Shown here: positions 24,929 to 33,470 of the stretch, piece by piece
How the letters are laid out: every line of letters starts with the position of its first letter
Position numbering within the stretch: the first letter of the stretch is position 1
Assembly: GCA_013151915.1 (NCBI GenBank)
Contig: JAADHJ010000018.1
Span: 1 to 34,238, forward strand
Reading direction: 5' to 3'
DNA from: Deltaproteobacteria bacterium
GTDB lineage: Bacteria; BMS3Abin14
DNA: 34,238 bases
The notes under the pieces: model-generated
Databases searched by the model: none
What the model saw: only the letters and a program-made list of their open reading frames with translations
What the model was told of the DNA's origin: nothing
Position numbers and translations under genes: made by a program

Positions 24929-25519
24929 GTGAGCTGCAAAATCCGGCGTGTAACAATATATCTTCTCATTTTCCTTGTTCTCAATCCCCTTATCGGCCCT
25001 GGATCTGCTCTGGCCGCTTCGGGAGGAAATCCGGTTATTTCGGAGGTAACACTCAGAGCCGGGCAGCAGGATGTCCTCCTGTCGGCAACCCTCGACGCCC
25101 CCATCGATGAAAAGGTACGGGAAGCCGTTATGGGGGGGGTCCCGCTGATCTTTCGCTACAAAATCAGGCTGACCAAAATAGGGGCTCCTTTGGGGGAAAG
25201 GATTCTCCGGACTGAGGATCTCATCCACACACTTCAATACAACCCCGTGAAGAAGCATTTCACTTTCAAGGCTGAGGGATACGGGGATGATATGCAAAGA
25301 ACGACGAAGGATGCGGAGGAAGCGTTCAGTTGGATGGCTCGGGTGGTGGATTGGCATCTCTACCCCCTGAAAAAGCTCAGGAGTCACGTGCGGTATCGGG
25401 TCAGGGTTATGGCGACCTTGAAGTCGGTAGAGCTCCCGTCCGTTCTGGGATACCTCTTCTTCTTCACGACCATCTTCAACAGTGACACCCCGTGGAAACA
25501 GGTGGAATTTTCCTATTAG
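24929..25519 (+). CDS. DUF4390 exported/membrane-anchored protein
   Basis: A 196-residue protein from GTG 24929: short basic N-terminus (MSCKIRR), a hydrophobic stretch, and a likely signal-peptidase site after ALA, giving a periplasmic or membrane-tethered domain of about 165 residues. The fold matches DUF4390 (beta-rich, with LSATLDAPIDEKVREAVMGG and PLIFRYKIRL). Its biochemical role is not known. The longer frame from GTG 24878 would be nearly leaderless given the promoter at 24838-24865; AAGGAG lies about 15 nt before GTG 24929, rather far, so the start is uncertain. DUF4390 genes commonly precede ntrY-ntrX in deltaproteobacteria, and here the ntrY start follows by 8 bp. Confidence 0.75.
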   Translation: MSCKIRRVTIYLLIFLVLNPLIGPGSALAASGGNPVISEVTLRAGQQDVLLSATLDAPIDEKVREAVMGGVPLIFRYKIRLTKIGAPLGERILRTEDLIHTLQYNPVKKHFTFKAEGYGDDMQRTTKDAEEAFSWMARVVDWHLYPLKKLRSHVRYRVRVMATLKSVELPSVLGYLFFFTTIFNSDTPWKQVEFSY

Positions 25520-25527
25520 GAGTGATT

Positions 25528-27741
25528 TTGTCGGTTAAGCCCCCAAAGATGCTGGATGTAAGATCGCGGTTGACCGCCATCGTCCTTCTCATCCTTTTCA
25601 TCGGTCTGGCGCTTTTTTTCGGAAACCGGTACAGGGATTTTCAATCTTCCGTTCCGAGGGGTGGGAATCTTTTTGTATTTTTTCTGATCAACATCAATAT
25701 TCTTCTGGTTACGGTGCTCATCTTTCTTCTGGCCCGGAACGTCATCAAACTGCTCTATGAAGGTCGAAAAAAGGTTTTTGGCTACCACCTCAGGGCCAAG
25801 CTGGTCCTGATCCTTGCCGGCTTTTCACTCATACCGACTGTCCTGCTCCTTTTCGTAGCCGAGGGGTTTATCTCCGACAGTGTGGAGTACTGGTTCAATC
25901 TTGATGTGGAACGGGCCGTAGAGGACAGCGTTTCCATCTCCCAGGATTACTACTCGACCATGACCGGTCGAGTCCGGGTAATAGCTCAACGGGTTTCGGA
26001 CCGCCTTGGGGAGGTAGGTGGAGAGAAAGGTATTGATAAGCGCCTTGAAACCCTTCGAAAGGAATATTCACTTTCCGACCTGGAACTGTTCGATCATTAT
26101 GGGCAACATCTCGCCGGCTCGTGGGACGGTATGGAACCACAGGGGGTGACCGATCCCCAGAGCAGTCTGGTCCAGAACGCAAAGGTCGGCAGGGTGGTGG
26201 ACGGAATCGGCAGGGCCAAAAAAGGTGAGTTTATCAAAGGGGCGGCCCCACTTAAGACCCCCAGCGGCCAGGGGGCTGTCGTCGTTTCTCTATACGTTCC
26301 GGAAAACGTCAGGGCAAAAGCCGAGAACCTTGCCAGAACCTACCGGGGTTACACTGAAATGAAACTGCTGAAAAAACCCATATATACCAACTACAGGGTT
26401 TATCTGCTTTTTTTAGCTATTCTTATCCTTTTCTCCGCGTCCTGGCTCGGTTTCTATATTGCCCGCGGGATCACCGTTCCAATCCAGTCCCTCGCGGAGG
26501 GGGCTGAACGGGTTGCGGATGGGGATCTTTCGGCACGTGTTGACGTAATGGCAACCGATGAGATCGGTATCCTCGTCCAGGCCTTTAACAGGATGACAGG
26601 TGAACTGGAAGAGGGCAGGCGGCGGCTGGAAAGGGCGCATGGTGATCTTGAAAAGGCCTACCGGGAAAATGAACAGCGGCGCACCTACATAGAGACGGTT
26701 TTGAGAAATGTCGGTACGGGCGTTGTTTCCATGGATATGGAGGGGAGGATCAATACCTTCAACCGGGCGGCCGAGGTCATGTTTATGGTCAAACCCGGGG
26801 ATGTACTGGGGAGGTGCATTGACGACCTGCTGGGTGCGGAGCATGTTCGGGTCATGCGTGGAATGCTCCAGGAGGCTCTCGATTCGGACCTCCGGAACGT
26901 CAGGCGCGAAATCCCCATCGTAGTCGCCGGGACCCCCCTGATTCTCCTCATAAATATCAGCATCCTGGATGACCCGGCAGGGAAACCCATGGGGTTCGTC
27001 CTCGTCCTCGAGGATATGACAAAGCTTGTCAACGCCCAGAAGAAGGCGGCATGGTCTGAGGTGGCGACCCGAATTGCCCACGAGATAAAAAATCCGCTTA
27101 CCCCCATAAAACTCTCCGCGGAAAGAATCAGGAAGAGGCTTATGGGACATCTGGGTGGGGAGGAAGCCAGGATCCTGAGTGAAGGCACCGGGTCCATTAT
27201 TCGGGAGGTTGACGGGATGCGCGGATTGGTAAATGAATTTTCCCAATTCGCGCGCCTTCCGGTACTTAACCCCGTTCCGGGGAATCTTAACGGGACGATC
27301 GGCGAAGCGGTTACTCTTTACAGCGGTGGAAAGTCCATGAAGGTGAAAATCGGCATGGAGCTGGAGCCTGATCTGCCTGTTATCAGTTTTGACCGCGAAC
27401 AGATGCGCAGGGTGCTGATCAATCTCATAGACAACGCCATCAAGGCCGTGGAGGAAAAGGGAGAGGGGGAGATCTCTGTTTCGACCAACCTGCTGAAGGC
27501 TCAAGGAATGATAGAAATATCCGTGGCTGATACAGGGGTCGGGGTCGAGGAGAATCTTCGAAGCATGATCTTCGAGCCCTACTTCAGCACCAGGGAGGAG
27601 GGGACCGGGTTAGGCCTGGCAATTACCCAGAGGATCGTGGAGGAGCATGGCGGAACCATCGCCTACATGGAAAACCACCCCAGCGGAAGCGTATTTTCAA
27701 TCAGGATCCCGGTTGACATCGGTCCTGGAAGGCGCAGTTGA
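25528..27741 (+). CDS. ntrY: NtrY-type membrane sensor histidine kinase
   Basis: A 737-residue kinase. Membrane segments at about 15-31, 47-69 and 91-112 precede a periplasmic sensor region (about 113-288), a fourth segment (290-312), HAMP (about 312-365), PAS (about 385-500), the dimerisation domain with phospho-His518 in RIAHEIKNPLTPIKLSAER, and the ATPase domain with N-box NLIDNAIKAVEE, G1 DTGVGVEE and G2 GTGLGLAITQRIVEEHGG. It should phosphorylate NtrX, encoded next. In other bacteria NtrYX responds to nitrogen, redox or envelope signals; the stimulus here is unknown. The start is TTG 25528, five bases after AGGAG (25518-25522). Confidence 0.9.
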   Translation: MSVKPPKMLDVRSRLTAIVLLILFIGLALFFGNRYRDFQSSVPRGGNLFVFFLININILLVTVLIFLLARNVIKLLYEGRKKVFGYHLRAKLVLILAGFSLIPTVLLLFVAEGFISDSVEYWFNLDVERAVEDSVSISQDYYSTMTGRVRVIAQRVSDRLGEVGGEKGIDKRLETLRKEYSLSDLELFDHYGQHLAGSWDGMEPQGVTDPQSSLVQNAKVGRVVDGIGRAKKGEFIKGAAPLKTPSGQGAVVVSLYVPENVRAKAENLARTYRGYTEMKLLKKPIYTNYRVYLLFLAILILFSASWLGFYIARGITVPIQSLAEGAERVADGDLSARVDVMATDEIGILVQAFNRMTGELEEGRRRLERAHGDLEKAYRENEQRRTYIETVLRNVGTGVVSMDMEGRINTFNRAAEVMFMVKPGDVLGRCIDDLLGAEHVRVMRGMLQEALDSDLRNVRREIPIVVAGTPLILLINISILDDPAGKPMGFVLVLEDMTKLVNAQKKAAWSEVATRIAHEIKNPLTPIKLSAERIRKRLMGHLGGEEARILSEGTGSIIREVDGMRGLVNEFSQFARLPVLNPVPGNLNGTIGEAVTLYSGGKSMKVKIGMELEPDLPVISFDREQMRRVLINLIDNAIKAVEEKGEGEISVSTNLLKAQGMIEISVADTGVGVEENLRSMIFEPYFSTREEGTGLGLAITQRIVEEHGGTIAYMENHPSGSVFSIRIPVDIGPGRRS

Positions 27742-27762
27742 TTTTGAAAGGGGGGTAACGGT

Positions 27763-29133
27763 TTGAGTCGAAGAAAAACCGGCGGTCTGATTCTCGTTGT
27801 CGATGACGACAGGAGTGTCCGGGAAAGTATCAGCACAATACTTCAGGATGAAGGTTACTCTGTCCTTGAGGCGGCCGATGGCGAATCCGCGTTGACCAGG
27901 GTGGCCGTGGACAATCCCGACGCTGTTCTGCTGGACGTCTGGATGCCTGGAATGGATGGGATCGAAACGCTCAAGGGGATGACCAGACAGGACCCGGAGT
28001 TGCCGGTAATAATCATGTCCGGTCATGGAAACATCGAGACCGCCGTAACCGCCACCAAACTGGGGGCCTTCGATTTTCTGGAAAAACCGCTGTCCATCGA
28101 TCGTCTTACCCTGGTCCTTAGAAATGCCATCAGCCAAAGAGAGCTCGTAGAGGAAAATCGGGCACTCAGGGATACCCAGGGCAGGACGGATGAGATCGTG
28201 GACAGGTCTCCTGCAATGAAAGCGATCATTGAGCAACTCCGGATTGTTGCACCGACCATGGCCTCTGTTCTGATCACGGGGGAGAACGGGACCGGTAAAG
28301 ACCTACTGGCAAGGGCCCTGCACTCGGCATCCCACAGGGGAAGGGAACCTTTCGTGGCGGTCAACTGTGCCGCCATCCCGGAGGGCCTCATCGAGAGCGA
28401 ACTGTTCGGACATGAGAGGGGCGCTTTTACCGGCGCCAATGCCCGGAAGAAGGGCAAATTCGACCTGGCCCATCACGGCACCCTCTTTTTAGACGAGATA
28501 GGGGACATGAGTCTTGCCACCCAGGCCAAAATCCTCCGGGTCCTTGAAGAAAAAGTATTCCAAAGGGTTGGCGGGAACAGGGATATCGATGTTAATGTCC
28601 GAATCATAGCCGCGACAAACAAGGACCTGGGGTCGGAGATTTCCGAAGGGCGGTTCCGGGAGGACCTCTTCTTTCGGCTGAATGTTTTTCCTTTTCATAT
28701 CCCACCCCTTCGGGAACGGGAAGAGGATATTCCAGAACTGCTGGAAAGGTTTCTGGTCGAGTTTGGCGACCTTTATTCCAAGAAGCGGCTTTCCTTTTCC
28801 AAGGAGACCCTTCAGATGATGTCCTCCTACTCCTGGCCGGGGAATATCCGGGAACTGAGGAACGTAGTAGAGCGCCTGGTGATCCTGGCCCTGGATGACG
28901 TGATTTCTCCCGACCTGATCCCGGTATCGATAAAACAGGGCGGTTTCAAGAAAGAAGTGGAGGAAGGTTCCCCGGAGGGAGATTACCGAAAAGCCCGTGA
29001 GGATTTTGAGAGGAATTTTTTCCTGGTAAATCTTGAGCGCAACGGGTGGAATGTTTCTAAAACCGCCGAAGAAGTCGGCATTGAACGGAGCAACCTCCAC
29101 AGAAAGATCAAGCAGCTCGGTCTCAGGAAATAA
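27763..29133 (+). CDS. ntrX: NtrX-type sigma-54-dependent response regulator
   Basis: A 456-residue activator. The REC domain (about 5-120) has phospho-acceptor Asp58 in LLDVWMPGMDG and KPL near 108. The AAA+ domain (about 145-385) has Walker A GENGTGK (173-179), the sigma-54 contact loop GAFTGA (220-225) and Walker B LFLDEIGD. A Fis-type helix-turn-helix closes the protein (VSKTAEEVGIERSNLHRKIK). With GAFTGA intact, activation of sigma-54 promoters is expected, unlike NtrX proteins that have lost the loop. The start is TTG 27763 with AAGGGGGG 7 nt upstream. It follows ntrY by 21 bp. Confidence 0.92.
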   Translation: MSRRKTGGLILVVDDDRSVRESISTILQDEGYSVLEAADGESALTRVAVDNPDAVLLDVWMPGMDGIETLKGMTRQDPELPVIIMSGHGNIETAVTATKLGAFDFLEKPLSIDRLTLVLRNAISQRELVEENRALRDTQGRTDEIVDRSPAMKAIIEQLRIVAPTMASVLITGENGTGKDLLARALHSASHRGREPFVAVNCAAIPEGLIESELFGHERGAFTGANARKKGKFDLAHHGTLFLDEIGDMSLATQAKILRVLEEKVFQRVGGNRDIDVNVRIIAATNKDLGSEISEGRFREDLFFRLNVFPFHIPPLREREEDIPELLERFLVEFGDLYSKKRLSFSKETLQMMSSYSWPGNIRELRNVVERLVILALDDVISPDLIPVSIKQGGFKKEVEEGSPEGDYRKAREDFERNFFLVNLERNGWNVSKTAEEVGIERSNLHRKIKQLGLRK

Positions 29134-29156
29134 TAGTCCAAAGGGATAAAGAAAGT

Positions 29157-29506
29157 TCAACGTTCAATGTTCAACTGGATTAAAAAATGTTCAACGTTCA
29201 ATGTGCAACGGCGGGATTCAAGGTCCAAAGTCGCGGAGTCCAGAGTCCAGAGTCCAGAGTAGAAAAGGGAACGCGGGGAACAAAGAGCTGTCATTGCGAG
29301 GAACATCGAGGGAGACGAGAGGGACGCGGCAATCCCGGGCGACTTGTCGCGGCGAAGTTCGAGGAACGAAGACGGAAGCTGAAAAGGTCAAGAGCTGATT
29401 TACCACAGCCTGCCCTGAGACTTGTCGAAGGGTGGTGTGACCTGCAAGTGGTCACTTCTGTGGTGAGTTGGCTTTGGACGTTGAACTTTGAACGTTGAAC
29501 GTTGGG
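29157..29506. repeat. Composite repeat island, right member of the inverted pair
   Basis: Heptamer tracts (GTTCAAC, GAGTCCA types) at 29157-29275, the TGTCATTGCGAG element from 29289 to about 29380, AAGGTCAAGAGCTGATTTACC, CCTGCCCTGAG-CTTGTCGAAGGG, the CTGTGG hairpin (29437-29455) and a further TTGAACG tract (29477-29504). It fills the ntrX-aminopeptidase gap and carries no gene. Order and sequence mirror 24283-24780. Confidence 0.75.
29430..29480 (+). repeat. Hairpin repeat (CTGTGG family, copy 3)
   Basis: GTGACC (29437-29442) pairs with GGTCAC (29450-29455) around the 7-nt loop TGCAAGT. The right flank CTGTGGTGAGTTGGCTTTGG matches copy 4 nearly perfectly. Confidence 0.6.
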
Positions 29507-29531
29507 TTCCAGGTACTCATTTACAGGATGA
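29507..29531. repeat. CCAGGTACTCATTTACAGGATGA motif, copy 3
   Basis: TTCCAGGTACTCATTT then ACAGGATGA, differing at few bases from 342-366. It lies about 25 bp before the aminopeptidase start. Confidence 0.45.
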
Positions 29532-29555
29532 TCCTAAATTAATGGGAGAATGAAA

Positions 29556-30668
29556 ATGTCTGAGGCCGATCGTTGTGAAATGGAGAGGGCGGTTCGTTCA
29601 CTCATCGAGATCAACCTGGGCGTAAGAGAGGATGAAACGCTCCTGTTGCTCGGGGACCGAGGTGATGATGTCATGGACCCGCGGCTCCCGCTGGATGTGG
29701 CCGAATGCCTTGAACGGATTCATCCCGCGTCCAGAACCGTCATCTATCCATCCACCGGAAGAAGCGGCATTGAACCCCCTGAATCTGTCTGGGAGGCGGC
29801 CTTCGGTCTGGAAACGGTGCGGCGTTTCCGGGAAGGAGGCCTTTTTAAAAAGCTCCTTGAAAAGAATGTCTCCGAGCAGGATATCAGGGACGCCGGGGAA
29901 CTGGTCTCTCCCTCGGATGCGGTGGATACCGTAGTTGCCCTGGCCTTCCATTCCACCAGCCATACATCCTTTCGCAAGATGCTCACCCTGTGGGGGAAGG
30001 CTCGCTATGCCAGTATGCCCCACTTTCTCAGGGATATGTTCTTCGGGTCCATGAACGTGGACTGGAGAGCCCTGGCGAGTTCCACTCAGACCCTCGCCAG
30101 GGCTCTCGAAGGGGTCGATGCCTTCGAGATTCGCGCCGGCAATGGCACCGACCTGAGACTTGAGGTGTCGGGAAGACCCTTCAAGGCGGACGATGGTGAT
30201 CTGACAAAACCCGGTTCATTCGGCAACCTCCCTGCCGGCGAGGTTTTCATGGCCCCTCTGGAGGGGACCACGGAGGGAACCCTGGTCATTGAATGGGGGC
30301 CATCATCAAAGCTGGCTGCTCCATTGAAGGTAAATATCGAGGAGGGCCGGGCGGTCTCAGTCTCCGGTGGGAATCCGGACGATGTAAAATGGCTGGAAGG
30401 CCTGTTTTCCGCTCATCCTGAGAACAACAACATCGCTGAGCTGGGCATCGGCACCAATCCCGGTGCAACACGCCCGGACAGTATCCTTGAATCCGAGAAG
30501 ATACTCGGGACGGTTCACCTCGCCTTCGGTGACAACCACACCTTCGGAGGTAATGTTGTGGCCCCATTTCACCTTGATTTTGTGGTCTATAATGCCACTC
30601 TGGAAGGCCGGTGGGAGCTGGGAGGGGGAAGGAGAGTCCTGCTCACCGAAGGAAAGCCGGGTTGGTAG
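29556..30668 (+). CDS. M29-type (AmpS/thermophilic) metalloaminopeptidase
   Basis: A 370-residue cytoplasmic protein of the M29 aminopeptidase fold, which removes N-terminal residues using two divalent metals. Diagnostic parts are NLPAGEVFMAP, with the ligand Glu, and the C-terminal block ELGIGTNPGA...KILGTVHLAFGDNHTFGGNVVAPFHLDFVV, carrying His and Asp ligand candidates. M29 enzymes are usually about 370-410 residues, so the length fits. ATG 29556 has GGGAG 7 nt upstream; the ATG at 29550 almost touches the ribosome site and is rejected. It is a single-gene unit; there is no visible link to neighbouring metabolism. Substrate specificity cannot be inferred. Confidence 0.82.
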   Translation: MSEADRCEMERAVRSLIEINLGVREDETLLLLGDRGDDVMDPRLPLDVAECLERIHPASRTVIYPSTGRSGIEPPESVWEAAFGLETVRRFREGGLFKKLLEKNVSEQDIRDAGELVSPSDAVDTVVALAFHSTSHTSFRKMLTLWGKARYASMPHFLRDMFFGSMNVDWRALASSTQTLARALEGVDAFEIRAGNGTDLRLEVSGRPFKADDGDLTKPGSFGNLPAGEVFMAPLEGTTEGTLVIEWGPSSKLAAPLKVNIEEGRAVSVSGGNPDDVKWLEGLFSAHPENNNIAELGIGTNPGATRPDSILESEKILGTVHLAFGDNHTFGGNVVAPFHLDFVVYNATLEGRWELGGGRRVLLTEGKPGW

Positions 30669-30701
30669 CCTGCCGGCCTGTAAACCCCGTTCCCTGGACA
30701 G

Positions 30702-30749
30702 TTGACATCTCGTTTCTAAAGTCCTATGTTCCTGCGTATACTGTATACA
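30702..30749 (+). promoter_or_regulatory. sdhC promoter with tandem GTATAC operator
   Basis: TTGACA (30702-30707), 17-bp spacer, TATGTT (30725-30730). GTATAC boxes start at 30736 and 30743; the third 7-bp step (30750) is AAATTT and is not conserved. Offset from TTGACA is 34 bp, six more than at idh and mdh, so the operator would cover the start of transcription and the first transcribed bases. Confidence 0.68.
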
Positions 30750-30770
30750 AAATTTCCAAAGGAGGTGGGT

Positions 30771-30791
30771 GTGCCGGGATTCCAATTGTAG
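30771..30791 (+). CDS. Possible 6-codon leader peptide in the sdhC leader
   Basis: GTG CCG GGA TTC CAA TTG TAG encodes MPGFQL. It lies five bases after GGAGG within AAAGGAGGTG (30758-30767), the strongest Shine-Dalgarno match in the window, and starts about 35 nt after the predicted transcription start. It is too short to judge by coding statistics. It may be a translated leader, or the strong site may serve another purpose such as mRNA protection. Confidence 0.3.
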   Translation: MPGFQL

Positions 30792-30878
30792 CGTATTTCC
30801 ACAGTTTTCCGTGGGAAATCATTTCAGTAGTCCGTTTCTTTTTCGAAACCAAAACCACATAATCAAAGGAAAGGTGCC

Positions 30879-31544
30879 ATGTCAATGCTCACGAGTTCCG
30901 TAGGTAGAAAGATGTTCATGGCGGTGAGCGGCCTGTTCATGCTCCTGTTTGTTGTGGCGCACCTGCTGGGAAACTCCACCATTTTTATCGGTGCCGGCTG
31001 GCTGAACGCATATGCGGAGCATCTTCAAAGCCTGCCTATCCTGGTATGGCCGGAACGGGTCATCATGTTCGTCCTGCTCTGTTTGCACGTCTACTTCGGC
31101 ATTACCCTGACGCTGGAGAACTGGGGCGCCAAGGGGGGCAAGTACGCGGTAACCAGGAGGCTCAAGGCCACCTTCGCCGGTAGGAACATGATCTGGACAG
31201 GGCTTGTGCTCCTGGCCTTCATCGTCTACCACCTGCTCCAATTCACCTTCCGTGTTACCCCGGATGTTGTCCAGACAATCGATGTCCAGGGACGCTATGA
31301 CGTCTTTACCATGGTGGTCAGCAGCCTCCGGATAGCGTCCATTGCCGCTGTCTACATCGTCGCCGTTGCCGCCCTGTTTCTCCATCTGTATCACGGCGCC
31401 GAAAGCATTTTACAGACCCTGGGGCTAAATGACGATCGGACGAGGCCGAAGATTAACGCGGTCGGCATAGCGATTTCCGTGCTCTTCCTTGTTGGGTACG
31501 GCGCAATACCGGTCCTCATCCTAGCCGGCATTCTGGCCAGATAG
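30879..31544 (+). CDS. sdhC: Succinate dehydrogenase/fumarate reductase cytochrome b558 subunit
   Basis: A 221-residue membrane anchor of the b558 type (single polypeptide with five helices and two haems), as in Bacillus SdhC and Geobacter FrdC. Hydrophobic segments lie near 12-32, 62-84, 105-128, 145-172 and 192-218. Candidate haem-ligand histidines are in VVAHLLGN, LCLHVYFG, VYHLLQF and LHLYHGAES. It exchanges electrons with the menaquinone pool. ATG 30879 follows AAAGGAAAGG. sdhA begins 6 bp later. Which direction the complex works in cannot be decided from the anchor alone. Confidence 0.9.
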   Translation: MSMLTSSVGRKMFMAVSGLFMLLFVVAHLLGNSTIFIGAGWLNAYAEHLQSLPILVWPERVIMFVLLCLHVYFGITLTLENWGAKGGKYAVTRRLKATFAGRNMIWTGLVLLAFIVYHLLQFTFRVTPDVVQTIDVQGRYDVFTMVVSSLRIASIAAVYIVAVAALFLHLYHGAESILQTLGLNDDRTRPKINAVGIAISVLFLVGYGAIPVLILAGILAR

Positions 31545-31550
31545 GGGGGC

Positions 31551-33470
31551 ATGACAGTGATACTAGACGGAAAGAGTCCGACAGGACCCACTGAGGAAAC
31601 ATGGGATAAATACCGCAACGATATGAAGCCGGTTAACCCGACCAACAAACGGAAATTCAAGGTTCTCGTTGTCGGCACCGGCCTGGCCGGCGCTTCTGCC
31701 GCCGCTTCTCTTGCCGAGCTTGGGTACAACGTGGATGCGTTCTGCTACCAGGACAGCCCCCGGCGCGCCCATTCTATTGCCGCTCAGGGCGGGATCAACG
31801 CCGCCAAGAACTACCCCAATGACGCCGACAGCGTCTGGCGCCTCTTCTACGACACAGTCAAAGGCGGCGACTTCCGGTCCCGCGAGGCCGATGTCTGGCG
31901 CCTGGCCCAGGTGAGCAACAGCATCATCGACCAGTGCGTCGCCCAGGGTATTCCCTTTGCCCGCGACTACGCCGGTTATCTTGAAAACCGTTCATTCGGT
32001 GGGGCCCAGGTTTCCCGTACGTTTTACGCCCGGGGGCAGACGGGACAGCAGCTCCTGCTTGGGGCCTACTCGGCCCTGTCCCGCCAGATCAAGGCGGGAG
32101 GGGTCAGGATCTTCCCCCGCACGGAGATGCAGGACCTGATTCTGGCCGACGGTGTGGCGAAGGGGATAACCGTTCGTAATCTTCTCACCGGCGAGATCAG
32201 TAGTCATGTTGGTGATGCTGTCCTTCTGTGTACGGGGGGTTACGTTAATGTTTACGACCTGTCCACCAATGCCATGGGCTCCAACGTTTCGGCCATCTGG
32301 AAGGCATACAGGAAAGGCGCCTATTTAGCCAATCCCTGCTATACCCAGATCCATCCCACATGCATCCCGCAGTCAGGCGACTACCAGTCGAAGCTCACAC
32401 TCATGTCCGAGTCTCTCCGCAACGACGGCAGATGCTGGGTGCCAAAAAAACGCGGCGACAATCGTCCAGCCAACCAGATTCCCGAGGAGGATCGCGACTA
32501 CTATCTCGAGAGGAAATATCCGACTTTTGGAAACCTTGCGCCCAGGGACATTGCTTCCCGTTCAGCCAAAGAGCAGTGTGATGACGGCCGTGGTGTAGGC
32601 CCTGGCGGCCGCGGCGTTTATCTTGACTGCCGGGATGCAATCAAACGCCTTGGCGAGGATGTAATGCGGGAAAGATACGGGAACCTGTTCGAAATGTACG
32701 AACAGATCACGGGCGAGGACGGCTACAAGGTCCCCATGCGCATCTATCCCGCGCCTCACTATTCCATGGGCGGGCTGTGGGTCGACTACAACCTCATGAG
32801 CAACATCCCCGGTCTGTTCGTCCTGGGCGAGGCTAATTTCTCCGTGCACGGTGCGAACAGGCTTGGAGCCAGCGCCCTCATGCAGGGTCTGGCCGACGGC
32901 TATTTCATCATCCCCTACACCCTGGCAAACTACCTTTCCGGGGTAGCGCCGGGCGGGCTCAGTGTCGACGGCCCGGAGGTCAAGGCCTCCATCGAGGATG
33001 TTAAATTGAATATCCAGAAACTCCTGTCCATCAATGGAAAACGCACCGCGGCCGAGTTCAGGCGCGACCTTCACCACGTCATGTGGGAGGATGCGGGCAT
33101 GACGCGCAGCAAGGAGAGCCTCACGGATGCCATCAGGAAGGTCCCATCCATCCGCAAGGAGTTCTGGGAGAATGTGAATGTACCGGGGACCGGGACCGGG
33201 ATCAACCAGGAGTTGGAGAAAGCCGGCCGGGCGGCGGATTTCCTGGAGTTTGCCGAACTGCTCGCTCGCGATGCCCTTCACCGTGACGAATCGTGCGGAG
33301 GCCACTTCCGCGTCGAGCACCAGACCGAGGATGGCGAGGCGATACGTGACGATGAGAATTTCACCTACTCAGCGGCCTGGGAGTTCAAGGGGGAGGGCAA
33401 GGAGCCTGAGCTCCATAAGGAACCCCTCAAATTCGAAAAAGTTCACCTCGCGGTAAGGAGCTACAAATAA
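31551..33470 (+). CDS. sdhA: Succinate dehydrogenase/fumarate reductase flavoprotein subunit
   Basis: A 639-residue flavoprotein that interconverts succinate and fumarate. The FAD-binding fold starts at [14 protein letters not shown], His74 in [11 protein letters not shown] is the covalent FAD site, and HGANRLG (433-439) contains active-site Arg437. The length and the ~35-residue N-terminal extension fit the b558-linked (SdhCAB/FrdCAB) group. In Geobacter this type works in both directions. ATG 31551 follows GGGGGG. Its TAA overlaps the sdhB start (TAATG), ensuring coupled synthesis. Confidence 0.95.
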   Translation: MTVILDGKSPTGPTEETWDKYRNDMKPVNPTNKRKFKVLVVGTGLAGASAAASLAELGYNVDAFCYQDSPRRAHSIAAQGGINAAKNYPNDADSVWRLFYDTVKGGDFRSREADVWRLAQVSNSIIDQCVAQGIPFARDYAGYLENRSFGGAQVSRTFYARGQTGQQLLLGAYSALSRQIKAGGVRIFPRTEMQDLILADGVAKGITVRNLLTGEISSHVGDAVLLCTGGYVNVYDLSTNAMGSNVSAIWKAYRKGAYLANPCYTQIHPTCIPQSGDYQSKLTLMSESLRNDGRCWVPKKRGDNRPANQIPEEDRDYYLERKYPTFGNLAPRDIASRSAKEQCDDGRGVGPGGRGVYLDCRDAIKRLGEDVMRERYGNLFEMYEQITGEDGYKVPMRIYPAPHYSMGGLWVDYNLMSNIPGLFVLGEANFSVHGANRLGASALMQGLADGYFIIPYTLANYLSGVAPGGLSVDGPEVKASIEDVKLNIQKLLSINGKRTAAEFRRDLHHVMWEDAGMTRSKESLTDAIRKVPSIRKEFWENVNVPGTGTGINQELEKAGRAADFLEFAELLARDALHRDESCGGHFRVEHQTEDGEAIRDDENFTYSAAWEFKGEGKEPELHKEPLKFEKVHLAVRSYK

